Below, in pieces: positions 49,961-63,038 of a DNA stretch of 64,000 bases. Every line of letters starts with the position of its first letter. Position 1 is the stretch's first letter. A program made the position numbers and the translations under genes. Under the pieces are notes generated by a model. That model did no database searches and was not told the DNA's origin. It saw only the letters and a list, made by a program, of their open reading frames with translations. The stretch comes from Urechis unicinctus (Eukaryota > Annelida > Polychaeta > Xenopneusta > Urechidae), in assembly GCA_034190875.2 (NCBI GenBank), contig CM067348.1, forward strand, positions 29,856,745 through 29,920,744, given 5' to 3'.

Positions 49961-51980
49961 ATTCAAAGAGGCAGAACGGAAACCGAGCAAACAATCAACT
50001 CTCGATTACACCCCCGTAAGCTTTTGGACATACAAAAATGACTTGGGACAGGTCCCTTGACTTTGTTGTTTAGGCTCTTTATACCACGGCCCGTTTCATG
50101 CTACTTAGAAAATCGAACTTGGTACCTCAGTCTTCACATTCATTCGGCCCAATGAAATAGCGCTGTCACTTTGATGTTCATTTTCGGGTCTTGCCTTACT
50201 AAAGGCATCAAAAACAATTGAATTCCAAACATGATCGCCGATTCTACCTCTCCCTATCATCTACAACGACCCTCAGTGTCCAGTCACAGCCATAGTGAGA
50301 GTGATTTGTTTTTACCCTCAAGCACCCCGAGACGCCCCCTGATCGCTTACCCAGTGGCAAATTGTAACAACATTTCAGCAGAGGCCAAATACGATACAGA
50401 TTTGATTGACATGAGAACGGCGTCTCATGACAATTGCAGGGTGGAAGACCAGCTGGAGATTTAGAAATGCATATTCAGTATACAGATATATTGATTGTCA
50501 GAAGGCATAAGCGGTCATGCAACTATATCTTCAACAAAGTAGAGCAAAATACCTTTCACTTTGAAACGCAGCTACTAGTCATCACAGGGGCGCATTGTCC
50601 GTTATCTTTAGGTGTAATACAGTTGATGGTTATTGGCATGGCTCGGTTAGCTATAGATATAAGTACCGCATAGAGCCGGCACGTTGCCGATATACTGACG
50701 TGCTTAACGAATGATGCATGAGCTATAATAGTAAACGAGATTATCACTAGATAGTCGCAGTTGTATGCGCAAGGTAACTCGACTTAGCACAGATTCAATA
50801 GGTTTTCATCTGAATTAGCCGCTTGACGGAGGAAATGGAATCCCAAGAGAAATCCCATCATCACAAACCCACGCATTTAAGATTGATTACTTTTGAAATC
50901 ACACATAATGCAGCTTTAGGTGATCCACGAGTCAGCTTTAAACAAGAATTTGATGAAAATTGAATCGACTGAAATTCCTTCTTGGAAGGTGTTGATTCTA
51001 AAGAGAGGTAGACGGAAAATACAACGCAACCTGTCAGTATAATTTCATACTTAAGGGTTGCAAATTCATACATTAGTAGATATTAATTATATTAAAGGCA
51101 CATATGCGCTAGAATGCGGTAGTGGGCGAATTGATACAAGGGTTTATTGACGATCATATATCACTGAGTGGCATCCGTTCATTCTTGGTCCTTCAATTAT
51201 GTTAAGCTTAAATTTTCTTTAGTTGTAGATATATTTTTGCATGCTATTCGTTCAGACAGTCCAAAACGAATGGTGTCAAAGCTAATAATAAGTCTATTTC
51301 GGGTTCGTAATAATGCTGTACGACTCCAGGCGACCTACATGGCTTTGACAGCAGATGCGTCCGTTTTATCGACTTGATTGAATATGATTTTCAAACCTTG
51401 TTTGACTACAAAGGTGAATAAGGGTGCATTTTCCCTAAAAACGATTTCTTGTGCCAAACATAAAGACGAAAGATTGCATTCGTTGATCGGCGCACAAGCA
51501 TAACAAATAACTCTCTGTTACTAACATGACATCCAGGCATAACTTAAATATATTAGTTACTGAAATGACAAACATGTGCATTGTTCTATCGATAACAATT
51601 TCTTAAGTTTACCTTCGATTCGCGAGAACTAACGCTAGCCAGTATTGGTACTAATGTAAGGAGTGCTTTGCTGTTACTTTCCATTTACTAATGTAAGGTA
51701 ATACAGACCCGGTGGTCAAAATTGAGTTAAGTGGATCAATTTTGAAAGCACGTCGTTTCTGTTTTTAATGTTTGCTCGGTCCTGCTACGCAAAGTCGGTG
51801 TAGATAAATGCGTTACAATTACGATTTATTGAGACTTATATCGATGGCCAAAGCGATTGGTGCGAGGCTTAAAATGTACTCGTGGAAACGAGGTCAGGAA
51901 TAACAGCCCCTCATCTTTTACGTTTGAGACTGCGAGAAAAAAAAACTGGCATCCTGCAACGAAACAAAAACGAATCGTTC
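49961..51980. other. No recognisable gene
   Basis: The ORFs at 50,231-50,464 (Ser/Pro-rich) and 50,434-50,673 could be decayed downstream parts of the retroelement, but no motif supports that. The rest is AT-rich DNA without features. Confidence 0.4.
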
Positions 51981-51989
51981 ATGGAGTAG

Positions 51990-53010
51990 GGCCTTGTTAA
52001 AGTTGGGATGTGGTCATATCGTTATCAACAGCTAAGTTAAGCAGTTGTGCTGCGCCAAATTGATTGTCTTGAATGATATTTACTGGCACTATTCGACCTG
52101 GGCAATGCTTGGCAATCGGCTCGTTGTACTGACGAATTCGGATGCGTGGACGTCTATGTAGTTCAATAAGGTAGTTTGATTGTTACGATAGATATATACC
52201 CTTGCTAAACAGGTATAATTGTGAAAAAATAACTCAATGGCTTTGTCCCTTAATGAAATTTACAATCTAGCATGATCAATGAAGTAGAATCGCCGATTAT
52301 AAAGCGAGGAAGCTTACAGGTGGCTATATTGCAGTTGGTTATAACATGGTAACCAAAAAAGCTCTTCTTTGCTAACTGTAAGATATGCATTCAACCACAC
52401 AATACATTTAGCAATTGACACACCGTGGTTACGTTTTAATGCAGTTATCATGCGCGATATTGGGTTTACAAGACGTTAACTCTGACGTCAATGTCTCAAG
52501 CAAGTGTTAATGTGGGTATCTTATACAATGTAGCACCGTTTGATGTGTAAGAGTTCGTGTGACTTGTTACAAGTTTTGCAATTCATCAGAGGTCCAAAAG
52601 GATTACACGCAAATAATTGAATGAAGACACCAATGTTCAATTGTGTCAGACATTATACGGATCGCATAGCATTTGCATTTAAGAATTGATAATCAAACAC
52701 GTTTGACTTGCTATATGAGCAAGTACGGAACTAGATGCCAAAACTAGTTTAGTTTTCCATGCAACACATTGCAAAGCTAATCGATAATAAAACAAAAAAA
52801 TATCAACAGGTAAATGAAAGCACATTTTAGAGTTACACGTTACAATACTTTAGACAACTTATAGTCGTGAAGAGAGACATTGGTTGAAAATGTAAATTAC
52901 TATCAAACCAGGGGAAAATAGCATAATGTAGCATATGAGGGAATTACTGCAAAAGTAAAATGAAAATTGGGATTTTGGCATAATATTCCATATCGGTGAA
53001 AATTTATACA
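51990..53010 (+). repeat. Diverged direct repeat, copy A
   Basis: It shares ordered words with 58,030-58,560: GTTATCAACA, GCCAAATTGATTGTC, GGCAATGCTTGGCAATC-like, GACTTGCTATATGAGCA, and near the end AACCAGGGGaAAATAGCATaATgtAaCATATG followed by GCATAATATTCCAT. The divergence is high and internal segments differ in length. The identity of the family is unknown. Confidence 0.45.
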
Positions 53011-56000
53011 TGATAATAATCAACTATAAAACTGTGAAGACAACAATATGTTTTGAGACAGCAAGTAAATTTTCAACAGTTTTTTCTGGTTATTTGTCAT
53101 ACTGGCTTATAGTCAGCGGAGCCAATAACATACGTTTATTCTGCTTTATCACAACGAACATCGATACGCAATACATACTGTCACAGATATCGCGCCACTC
53201 GAGCTAACTACGCGATTAAACACCGAATCCTTCATTGCAGATAATTATTCTGCACCGGGCCGATACTTCAGAAGTTACGATCAATAATGGTCTAGATTAC
53301 TAATTGAATAAATAAGTTTAGATCACTCACCAAATCGTGAACCATATTTATCGAATCGACTTACCTTCGTCTAGACTTGTCCCGCTGACAATCTCAGCAC
53401 TTGATCACTTTGCATGGCTTTGAAGATACGCATCGAATGCTAACATTCCCTTTTAAATATAACGGTGTTTCTGCGGTGTTTCTGCAGCAGGCTTTGTAGA
53501 GCTTTCTCCACAATGAACTCTTAATGGATTCCATACTTTCTTATTCTCTATCTGCATATATATCAAGATCGCTTCAGATGCAAAGAAACAAATCTGATGT
53601 CATGTCTCGCTTATACCAACAGAATTGATTTTGCCATGATAATTTGAATCACCGATATCAAAGCAGCCGTATGTACTCTACATACTCCCTTTTAAGAACA
53701 AAGTTATTTCGTTAAGGATATATTACATTATATCTATGCAATCAGCCGTATCTAAATCTTTGTCTTCTGGAATTGCTCGGCTTCTCACAACTTATGCTCT
53801 AAAGATACTTCCACTTATCCGAATTATCATAGTGAGCTGATCGATATTGTCATTCGGGATTCATAGCAAAACCCGCCTCTGCCTGCTACACCACTTCCTC
53901 TATGCTCGTTATACTTTGCTTGCGCATAGCTGTATGATGCCTGCATATGTGTAATTTAATACTATCCTGCGACAGGTTAGCTAAGATATTGACTGCTATA
54001 TAAGTGCCCGCAAGCCGAGGCATATCTGGTGCCAGGCGAGGTATTGTTATGCTATTTGCAAGTGAAAAAGTACCTTCAAAATGATCAAGAATGAATATGT
54101 CTATCATCAATGCATCCGGGCCGTAACAAAGTAGTATTTTGTCACCCAATTGCTCAAAAGTATCTGACAAATGTGATAGAAGGTATGTTAAGGGAAGTTG
54201 TTTTTATCTTGAGTCGCTATAGCCACGTATGGTCATGAACAGGCACGCGTTCATTTGTCAGAGTTAATATGTGTCCAGACACTACCTAAACATCACGACG
54301 TATTATGTCGACCGTCCCATTACTGTATAGACTGTGCTTCATTAAAACACAGCTGTTGGCCTTGGTGCCGATTAATGCAACCATATGGTGCTGCGTAGGT
54401 CATGGTTTACGCATTATTAAGCGTTTCCGGGGCACGACGTGGAGTATTACACACCACAGCGCCGCTTTATTTGGTAGAAAATAGCTATCAGCCTGAGGTC
54501 ATAGATTTTAGATAGAATGCACTTCTTCAGATACTTAATAATCACTGCCATTGTAACAATATTATATCATCGCCTGGTAAATTCGTCACTTTCTTTGTAT
54601 ATGGTGTATATCAATCTTTAAAGGGCATTGTGGCTACATCAGCTTCCATCAGTGTTTAGCCGCACCAAAAGGGTCTCACAAATAAGCATTACTACAGAAT
54701 AAATAAAATGGGGGTTTTTCTTCAGATAGAACTGTGCGGGCCATGGCATGAAATAAGTATATAACACCATTCACTGCGTAAGGCTGATTCATAATAGCAT
54801 GAGACAATGAAAAGAAAGCCGTTGTAAATAAACCGATGCCCATCAAGAATGATGGATGGACAGATGGCGATGGAAAACAACAGACGCAGCTTTAGTTGCT
54901 GTACTGAATGCACAATCTCAGAAAGTTTGCAGCCAATTTAATGGAAGAGGTATTATCACTCCAAGCACGTTCACGTTATATGGATTGCTAGATTTAGACA
55001 GGATGATCGATGCCAAAGTAGATACATCAGGTATAAAGTCGAGCTACGTGGCAATTAGATTGATTCGAATTCCTGTTTTTAACTTGAACAATCAATATAA
55101 AGGTAGACTCAAGCATGGGACATTATTGTGACAACGAAGAGGAACCATTTTCCTTAAGACCATGCAAATAATGTGTTAGCCAGAATGGATTGCACACGAC
55201 CGGAACACCACTCAAATACATCGTGTGAAACACAGCAAAACTAAAAACGGCGGTAAATGTCTTTCAAAAGATACACCTGACTTTATGCTATTCAGTGTCC
55301 CGAACAATCGCGATTCGAGTGGATTTGCCTTAAGAATGTAATGCTGAATCATTTAATTTACGTTCAAAAATACTTTTTCAGGCGCGGCAAAGATCGCATG
55401 GTCGTTGCGTATCTTCGTTTTTTATCTGAGGCTGGGATTGAGTATATGGTGCACATTTTGACACGGCAAACACAGACATAAGGGACCACGCTTTAAACAA
55501 TATCTTTCTATTAGCGAATAGCTAAAGTGAGCAAAGCTAACGCATAAAAGAGAATATTATATTCTTATCCCAATTGTACCGAATTGTATGAATGGCGACC
55601 ATGATATTTGATAGCCTTTTGTTATGTTGGGAAATGTATAAGAAACAAATACACTTCGTGTACACAGAGTACATAAGAACGCAATAAAATCACAGCCCCG
55701 AAATGTTTAATACCTACAAGGCTGAGCCATGCATAAACATAATGTTAATGGTGAAAGCCCATATGGCAGATATTCGGCGCCATAATATAATCTATGTTGT
55801 GGGAAGTGGCGTGAAAATCTTTTCCTATCGATTACTACATCAAACTTAGCATTTTGTGCAGTGATTCGGACCTAACCGTAACTAGCGTAAGTATGACCAC
55901 ATCCATGAACTGGCGATAAAATGTTGACGGTTGAGTTCATTTGCAATATTAAGTCACTATTTCACTTGCTCGGCAGTTCCGGGGTAGTTCGATAATGTTT

Positions 56001-56056
56001 GATACATTATTAGTGCTTAAAGCTTAATAAAAAGTTATGACTTTTGCAATTAATGT
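53011..56056. other. No recognisable gene
   Basis: The longest frames are 94 codons on the minus strand (54,170-53,886) and 91 codons on the plus strand (54,856-55,131). Neither has a recognised domain or flanking splice signals, so both are left as chance ORFs. Confidence 0.4.
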
Positions 56057-56640
<584 letters not shown>

Positions 56641-56644
<4 letters not shown>

Positions 56645-58029
56645 TATTAAGCTCACCTGAAACTTCAAGATCGTGTTAAGCTATATATGAACGCTTTCCT
56701 CTAAATACCCACGTAATTCTTGCCTTGATAGCAGAATGAAATTAATGGGTCCCACTTCGCCGAAACCTCGGTGTAGTTGGTTGTTTTTATGCATCAAATG
56801 CACAGAATATTCACCATGTGCACGATTGAAGAAATAGACCCCTATTATCCTGTCAATTAGTTACACTAGTTAGGCTAGCCTTCATCCCTAAGGAGAATTG
56901 GCATCCATTCGAGGCTGAGATTAGTCGGCGGGGAATGTGTAGGGTCGGGTACAGCATCACCACACATATGGGGTACATACAAATAGATTAGACAAAATGA
57001 CGAAGTTGAAGACACAATTCCCCCTCCTTATTGCACGGCATATCGTCAAGGCTCGGAAGCATTCAAAAGAAAATATTCTTGTTAGGATCTTTGCATATGT
57101 AACACAGAAAAATAACATTTAAAATAAAGCAACCCTGTTATTCACTCCGCATGGCTGCATCCAGGTAGTACTGGGCATAACAGAAAAATGGGAAACATGA
57201 TTATAAATATGGAGCTATAAAGCCAAGAGCATTTAAAAGAGCCTTTCACTGTAGAGTAGAAAACGTAGCGATATCATGTATTATGTTTGTCCATTATTTT
57301 GACACAATAGGAGCAGTAACCAGATATGAGCGATCTGCACATCTTTGAAATTCGCTGCACTAGCAGCGGGTTCTGTACAATCGGTACACAATATATACTT
57401 AAGCTCGGCGAATTTGCTGATATTAACAGTTGACTAGTTAATACCACCCGTCTGCAGTGGCAAAATGAACATTATTGATCTCACCTCGGCATATGGAGGA
57501 TTGGAGCCTCTTACTCAATGGCAAACCAAGCTAAAACTGTATGTCAAAACTGTATGCACGTTACCTTCAAACAGGATTAAGTTTGTTTAGCACGAAAGCA
57601 GTAACTTGCATTCGTTTGAATGCACACATGCATTACTAATAACCTGTTGTTTCTAACCTGGCAAACATGCGCGTTGTTAAAACAGTGGCAATTTATGACA
57701 TTGACGTTTTAGGATCTCCATGTAACCCATGAGAATATCGCAGCTGATATAATAATTACTTTGCTATTTAGCATCGATATACCATTATAAGAATTTGCAT
57801 CCCATGTGGTCGAAATTTAGATAGTAGCATTATGTTAAGAATGCAAATCGCGTATGTAAGTAATGCTTGCTCGTTATGAGTGAACCTAGATTAATTGCTA
57901 ACAATTCCAATTCATTAAAACATACAGGTGGCTATTTTTTTGTATGTGAGCGGTAATGTGTACACATGGTTTAAACCCGTAGGGAATGAAAACTTGATCA
58001 GGGCTGAGTCACAGAGAAAATTCGGTAAA
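56641..58029. other. No recognisable gene
   Basis: AT-rich DNA. The 108-codon ORF at 57,928-58,254 runs into diverged repeat copy B and has no recognised domain. Confidence 0.4.
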
Positions 58030-58560
58030 ACCGTTATCAACAACCGCGTAAAGCCGAGTTTTGTTGCCAAATTGATTGTCATGAACATCTCAGTGTTGAC
58101 ATTTCTAGATACTATTAAACCTTGGCAAAGCTTGGCAATCTGTTGTACTATGTGTCATATATATATAAGAGTACAGTTAGATGTGGAGCGGTCAGTTGTA
58201 TATGTTCCAGGATTTGCGACTCATGGTCTACAAAGCCCACACATATATAATTGAATTCCGACATCAAAGTCTGTTGTGTCTGTAATTTTAAGCACTGTCA
58301 ATCAATGAAGAATGTCTTGCTGTATGAGCATTGTTTGACTAAATACAAGCCTGATGTCTAGTGAGAAGAAGATAAAAGATACATTGCAGCGCAAATCGAC
58401 AGCTAATGCAACCGAATAATATCATGAACGTTGACAATGCTATTTAATTACAAGTAAAACAAGGGGTAATAGCATGATATAACATATGTGGAAATGACAG
58501 CATAGGAAAAACTCTGTTTAGGAATTCAGCATAATATTCCATGTGGGTGAAACATACTCA
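58030..58560 (+). repeat. Diverged direct repeat, copy B
   Basis: Partner of 51,990-53,010, shorter internally. It ends near a 7-bp palindrome, ATTCCAC-AA-GTGGAAT (58,561-58,576). Confidence 0.45.
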
Positions 58561-58576
58561 ATTCCACAAGTGGAAT

Positions 58577-61057
58577 TTTGGGTTAACCTTGGTGTCGGGG
58601 GAATTTTGCATAATATTGCCTATCGTTGTTTCACCTCTAATGTATCAGGCTTTGTAATGCATTATTCACTGTCAACCATGAATGGATAACGACTACGTGC
58701 TTTTTCCGCTGATGAGCTGTTATATCCAGACTACATCAGGTGCATAGAAGCCTTTCTGATGCGCTTTCTCGCTTATTGGTACATATTAGAATAAATTTGC
58801 AAATTGACGAATATGGTAAATTCTTTGTTGATGTACATGCGGCTCTTAAATATGAACGTCGATGTATAATATCAATCATTGATAACTAGTTGTAACCAAG
58901 CTTTGTAGCCTTTATATTCATTCTTAATGGCGTTTTGCATATCCATGATGAACTGCACCATGAGTAATGCATTAGATAATTACCATTATTTGTTTAAAAT
59001 TGATTAATCGTGTAATGTATGCAATTGCAAACCTCGGCATTAAAGCCACGAGTTAAGTCAATACTACTAGATCCTTTAGCCGCACGTATTGATGCGGAAG
59101 GTGAAGCCCGTATTGTGGTTAGGTGCACATTTAAACATATTCAGCAATATCAAATGATTACGTAACACCTCACCCGACTAGGCAGCGTTTCATCGTTTCT
59201 AAATATCGTAACAGGTTTAATAAACAAATACTCTATGTTGGTATATTACAATTTTGTAGTGGTGCGTGAAGAATATGGCTGTATTCTATAAAACAATACT
59301 TGTATTACCCGCTTATTATCTACTGCCCAAAATTTATAGACAGCAGGACATGTTAGAGTAAGTTAGTGATATAACACAATAACAACAATAAAACACCTCC
59401 GTACTGGTCAAGACCACTTCATTGTCAGTTGCATATATAAAGAAGTTTTTATTTCCATCGTACGCGCTTGGAGAGAAGCCGACTTAAGCATAATGGCGTG
59501 CCTTAAATGGAGCCCTCGACATGTGGTTGTTATATGTTTAAGCACACGTTAAAATTGCCAGTATCTCTCGACAAATTGTCATACATTTATTTAGCGCTGA
59601 CGTTTAAGATGTTTTGACATGTTTAATTTCACATTTCATGTAACTAAAATGTCAGAAGAACATATCTTATGTAACATTTTGCTGAATATTCTGTTCCATT
59701 TAGTATGATCAACTCATTACAGTCCTTGGAACTGTAGTAATATATGTTCACATGACGGCAATTGTGGGCATTTACGTAACTAAATATCTCCCCCCCCCCG
59801 CCACTAGCCGAAGTTGTACAGTAAGGTAATTGTGTGGGTCTGCAGGTACTCAAAGTCAGATACAGTTTATAAGGTCGACACAGAATCCAAGAAAAAGGTA
59901 TACTGCTAAAAAATATGTCCCGAATTTCGTGATTATGGTATGGCTATCTGTATGCTTACATTTACAATTGAAAGAGTCTGTTTCGCACCCTAAGAATAAC
60001 TAGTGTAAGACCATGAAAACGGACACGCACCGGCAATTGCATAACTGAGCATCGGGACTCAACATCATTCTCCAAGCAGCACATTACATTTAAAATATTT
60101 CTAACGCTACGCAAAACGGGTTTTCATCATTGGAATATAAAATAGTTGGATTTTGTAGTTTCCTCGGTTTTGAACAGTTTTAGGGATGATCTACCATAAG
60201 CTGCTATCATGTGACCACCTTGAATTGCAAATTATAAAGGTTTGAAAAAGCTGGGCTTCATAATATCGGACCTATATTGAAGTATTTTCTTTGCAAACGA
60301 GTAGTAAAACACACTACTGAGAGACATATTACGTGCCTAATGTTCTGAAGCGATTGGTAACAATATTGTGAACGTATGCTAGGGGTATACGTATTATTTA
60401 GATTTCGCTAAGTTCAGTAAAGCCGTATTCATATAAGTATATGGTTTGCAAAAATGACTATATGGCGATGTACTGCCTGACTAAAATGACCATCAAGGCT
60501 TTAAGTGCCTTGCGAATGTTTGTCAAGCATTATGTGCAACAGACACTTAGTATTATGTAACAAAGTTTAGTTCGAGTGAAACCTAAACCTCAAGGTCCTC
60601 GTCTATTTGGTTTCGTAAAGAACTCAATAAGTTGATTGAAAGTATAATTGCCGTTAAACCGTTTCAAGGGATCGCCATTCAATTGATAATCCAGGTTCCT
60701 TTGAGTTCCCCCTTAGCTGTATGTTTAGCTAAGTTAAAAGTATATCCCAAGAATCCTGGGTTTGTATCACTGAAAATCTAATTGAAACAAATGATCATCA
60801 GTTACATTCTATCTGTGTTAATATTCCGCAAACCTGCACCGGCGGTTGTATCTCGCCTTCGAACCCACTGGATGGACTATATCAATTATCGCATATAGGA
60901 CTGTGGAGCGACATGAAAATATGGACCTAGCATCAACGAACTTTGTCTGTAAAGATGTTGCACTGCGTTGACGTAATCCTGGCAAATGATTATGACCACC
61001 TTGTACTTCAGATGGGGAAAATATGCCTAGGAATTGGAATCCGTCGTCTCTGCGGCC
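58577..61057. other. No recognisable gene
   Basis: Featureless AT-rich DNA with a C10 homopolymer at 59,790-59,799. Confidence 0.4.
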
Positions 61058-61589
61058 ATGATTGAACGCCTAGCTGTAATTGCATTGATTGAAAACGAGA
61101 AGAGGAAAAGCAAACAAAGAATCAATCCATCATTAGTCAGTATCTTCATATACTATCTAGAAAACCTCGCTCAGATAGAGTGAATTTTTTCACTTCGTGC
61201 AAAACATGCACATATTTAATGTTCAACCTTGATTACGTGAATGGTAGAGTAATAAAACGAAGCCATCCTATGTAAAGTGTCGTATTGTAATTGCATTCCT
61301 GCATTGATTATGTTGTTTCTAGTTTTTTGTCATGTGCTAAATGATAAGGTGTAATGGGTATTAAAAGCGCAATGTCGCTTATTTAGACAAGTTACTAGTT
61401 TTAAAGTGCCTATCGCACGAAAAATCGTGTCATTTTTTTCGCCAGATAACGGAAATATAACCCAGAAGTACCTATTCTGTCTATGTGTCAATTGTCAAAG
61501 TGCGCGCTTTCTGATCGAAATTATTCGACTTTAAAGATGAATTCGGCGTATCGAGCCGACAAGCTCATGAATAATTCATCGCCTCCGCG

Positions 61590-61597
61590 TGACGTCA
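61590..61597. promoter_or_regulatory. CRE-like palindrome TGACGTCA upstream of P2X7-like gene
   Basis: A perfect 8-bp CREB/ATF site lies 54 bp before the ATG at 61,651, in a stretch with several CpGs (CCGCGTGACGTCAGGTCCGG). Position and composition fit a CpG-type proximal promoter. Activity is inferred. Confidence 0.45.
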
Positions 61598-61650
61598 GGT
61601 CCGGGAATGTTTTTGTTGTGAGGCGCAATCTGCACTACGATTAGCGAGAA

Positions 61651-63038
61651 ATGGCTGCTGGAAATTTCATTTCATCACTTCAGGAGAGCGACGAAGAGAC
61701 ATGGTATGGCACAGGTCATTCGCAAACTATCGTTGCTTCGGCAGAGCATGTTTTGCCTTACCGATTCGAACCAGAAATGAACGAATTCGACGTCTCCGAT
61801 GAGAGAAAAAAGACACTGGCGATGTCACTGCTGCGTCTGGGTCTCACGCGGGTCATCCTGCCCAGGACATAGGGCTGCTACAGATCAATGCTTGGTAAGC
61901 TATGTCTGATTCTGCTTGTGCACCAGTTCATCGTATATGTGTTGGCATGTAACGAAGTTAATCCATAAATTTCACAAACAAAATATGTAAGCTCTATTCC
62001 TAACAGTAGACTATACAACAGAGCTTTGCAGCAAATAATTCTTCCATATCAGACAGCAGACATGAGATACCACAAAGTTTTTTTTCAAATCAAGTGGTTG
62101 CAAGGGTTCATGTTTACAAATTGTACCATGTAAATGTAAATGCTCCTCCACACGAATTGCAAACAAACTAATTATTGACTGCTGTTAATAAATAGAGATC
62201 CTCTTTTATTTAAAGTAGGCCTTATCAAAGGCTGAGTACAATATTTTTAAAAGTTGATGTAGAATGATTCTCAGGTAGAATATATATAGGAGAGCAAGTA
62301 CCACAGCTGTTTTCTCATAGGATTGTCAGTTAGCCCATAAATGATTGTATAACTGGACTTTAGGAGGTGAAGATTATGGTATAATATTATCATCATGGTC
62401 AGTGTTACATCAGAGTTTCTATGAATGCAGATGCTAAAACATATTTGCCATACAATATGTCATCCTTTATTACAAACATTAATATTCCCATCATTACATC
62501 ATGTTACAGGTGTTTGTGTGGCTACTGTCAACCAATGCCAGAGGTGGAAGAATCTGTGTGCTATGTGGAAATTCCTTGAGTCATGACCTCAATAGAGAAC
62601 AGCCCATTCCCATTGGTGGCATAACCCAGCATTCTGGTTTCAGCCCAATCTGTTTGAACCCTTGGGCCTTGCAAGTGGGATATTTCTCCTACAAACAACA
62701 GCACGGGCACATGTCAGATAATGATGTAAAAAGGTGACAATGTTTTCTATTATTTACACATAAATCTGTACGAAGGCTAGCAGTCATTATTTACGATTTA
62801 ATTATACTTATTGATACTGGTATGACAAAAAATATTTGAGCATGGTTAAATCAACAATGTCACATGGTTATTTTACAGACGTTACAGGTATACTGCATAC
62901 AGACAGTTTGTTCGCTGGTGCTGGGGACATCTTGGACAAAAGATAAGAGTTCCGTTACCAGCCTGCGCTGTTACAACAATACAAAATAACTTCCCAGCAC
63001 CAGACTATCAAGGATTCCTCTACCCTCCACTCACCTAG
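61651..63038 (+). pseudogene. P2X7 intracellular-domain-like gene, three exons, two frameshifts
   Basis: Exon 1 (61,651-61,894) starts at an ATG and contains YRFEPEMNEFDVSDERKK. Exon 2 (62,510-62,733) contains WCLCGYC..MP (its W spans the splice), EESVC, ITQHSGF and CLNPWALQVGYFSYKQQ. Exon 3 (62,879-63,038) contains RYTAYRQFVRWCWGHLG, RVPLPACAV and NNFP, then a stop. This is the order of the Cys/Trp-rich P2X7 cytoplasmic-tail domain, which many invertebrate proteins carry without the channel part. That domain is thought to bind zinc. Splice sites are clear: GTAAGC at 61,895, TTACAG at 62,509, GTGACA at 62,734 and TTTTACAG at 62,878; the exon 2/3 phase joins perfectly. Two breaks: exon 1 ends one base out of phase (TAG at 61,870), and exon 2 changes frame near 62,580 (EIP, then a TGA, versus the frame leading to ITQHSGF). 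Either it is a young pseudogene or the assembly has two 1-base errors. Confidence 0.85.

Noticed and set aside
53886..54170. 94-codon minus ORF
   Set aside because: Reads smoothly but no family is recognised, and there is no supporting splice or promoter signal.
62578..62590. A separate nonsense mutation (TGA) in P2X7-like exon 2
   Set aside because: A single 1-base change just before it moves the frame into the one that continues to ITQHSGF, so the TGA need not be an independent lesion.
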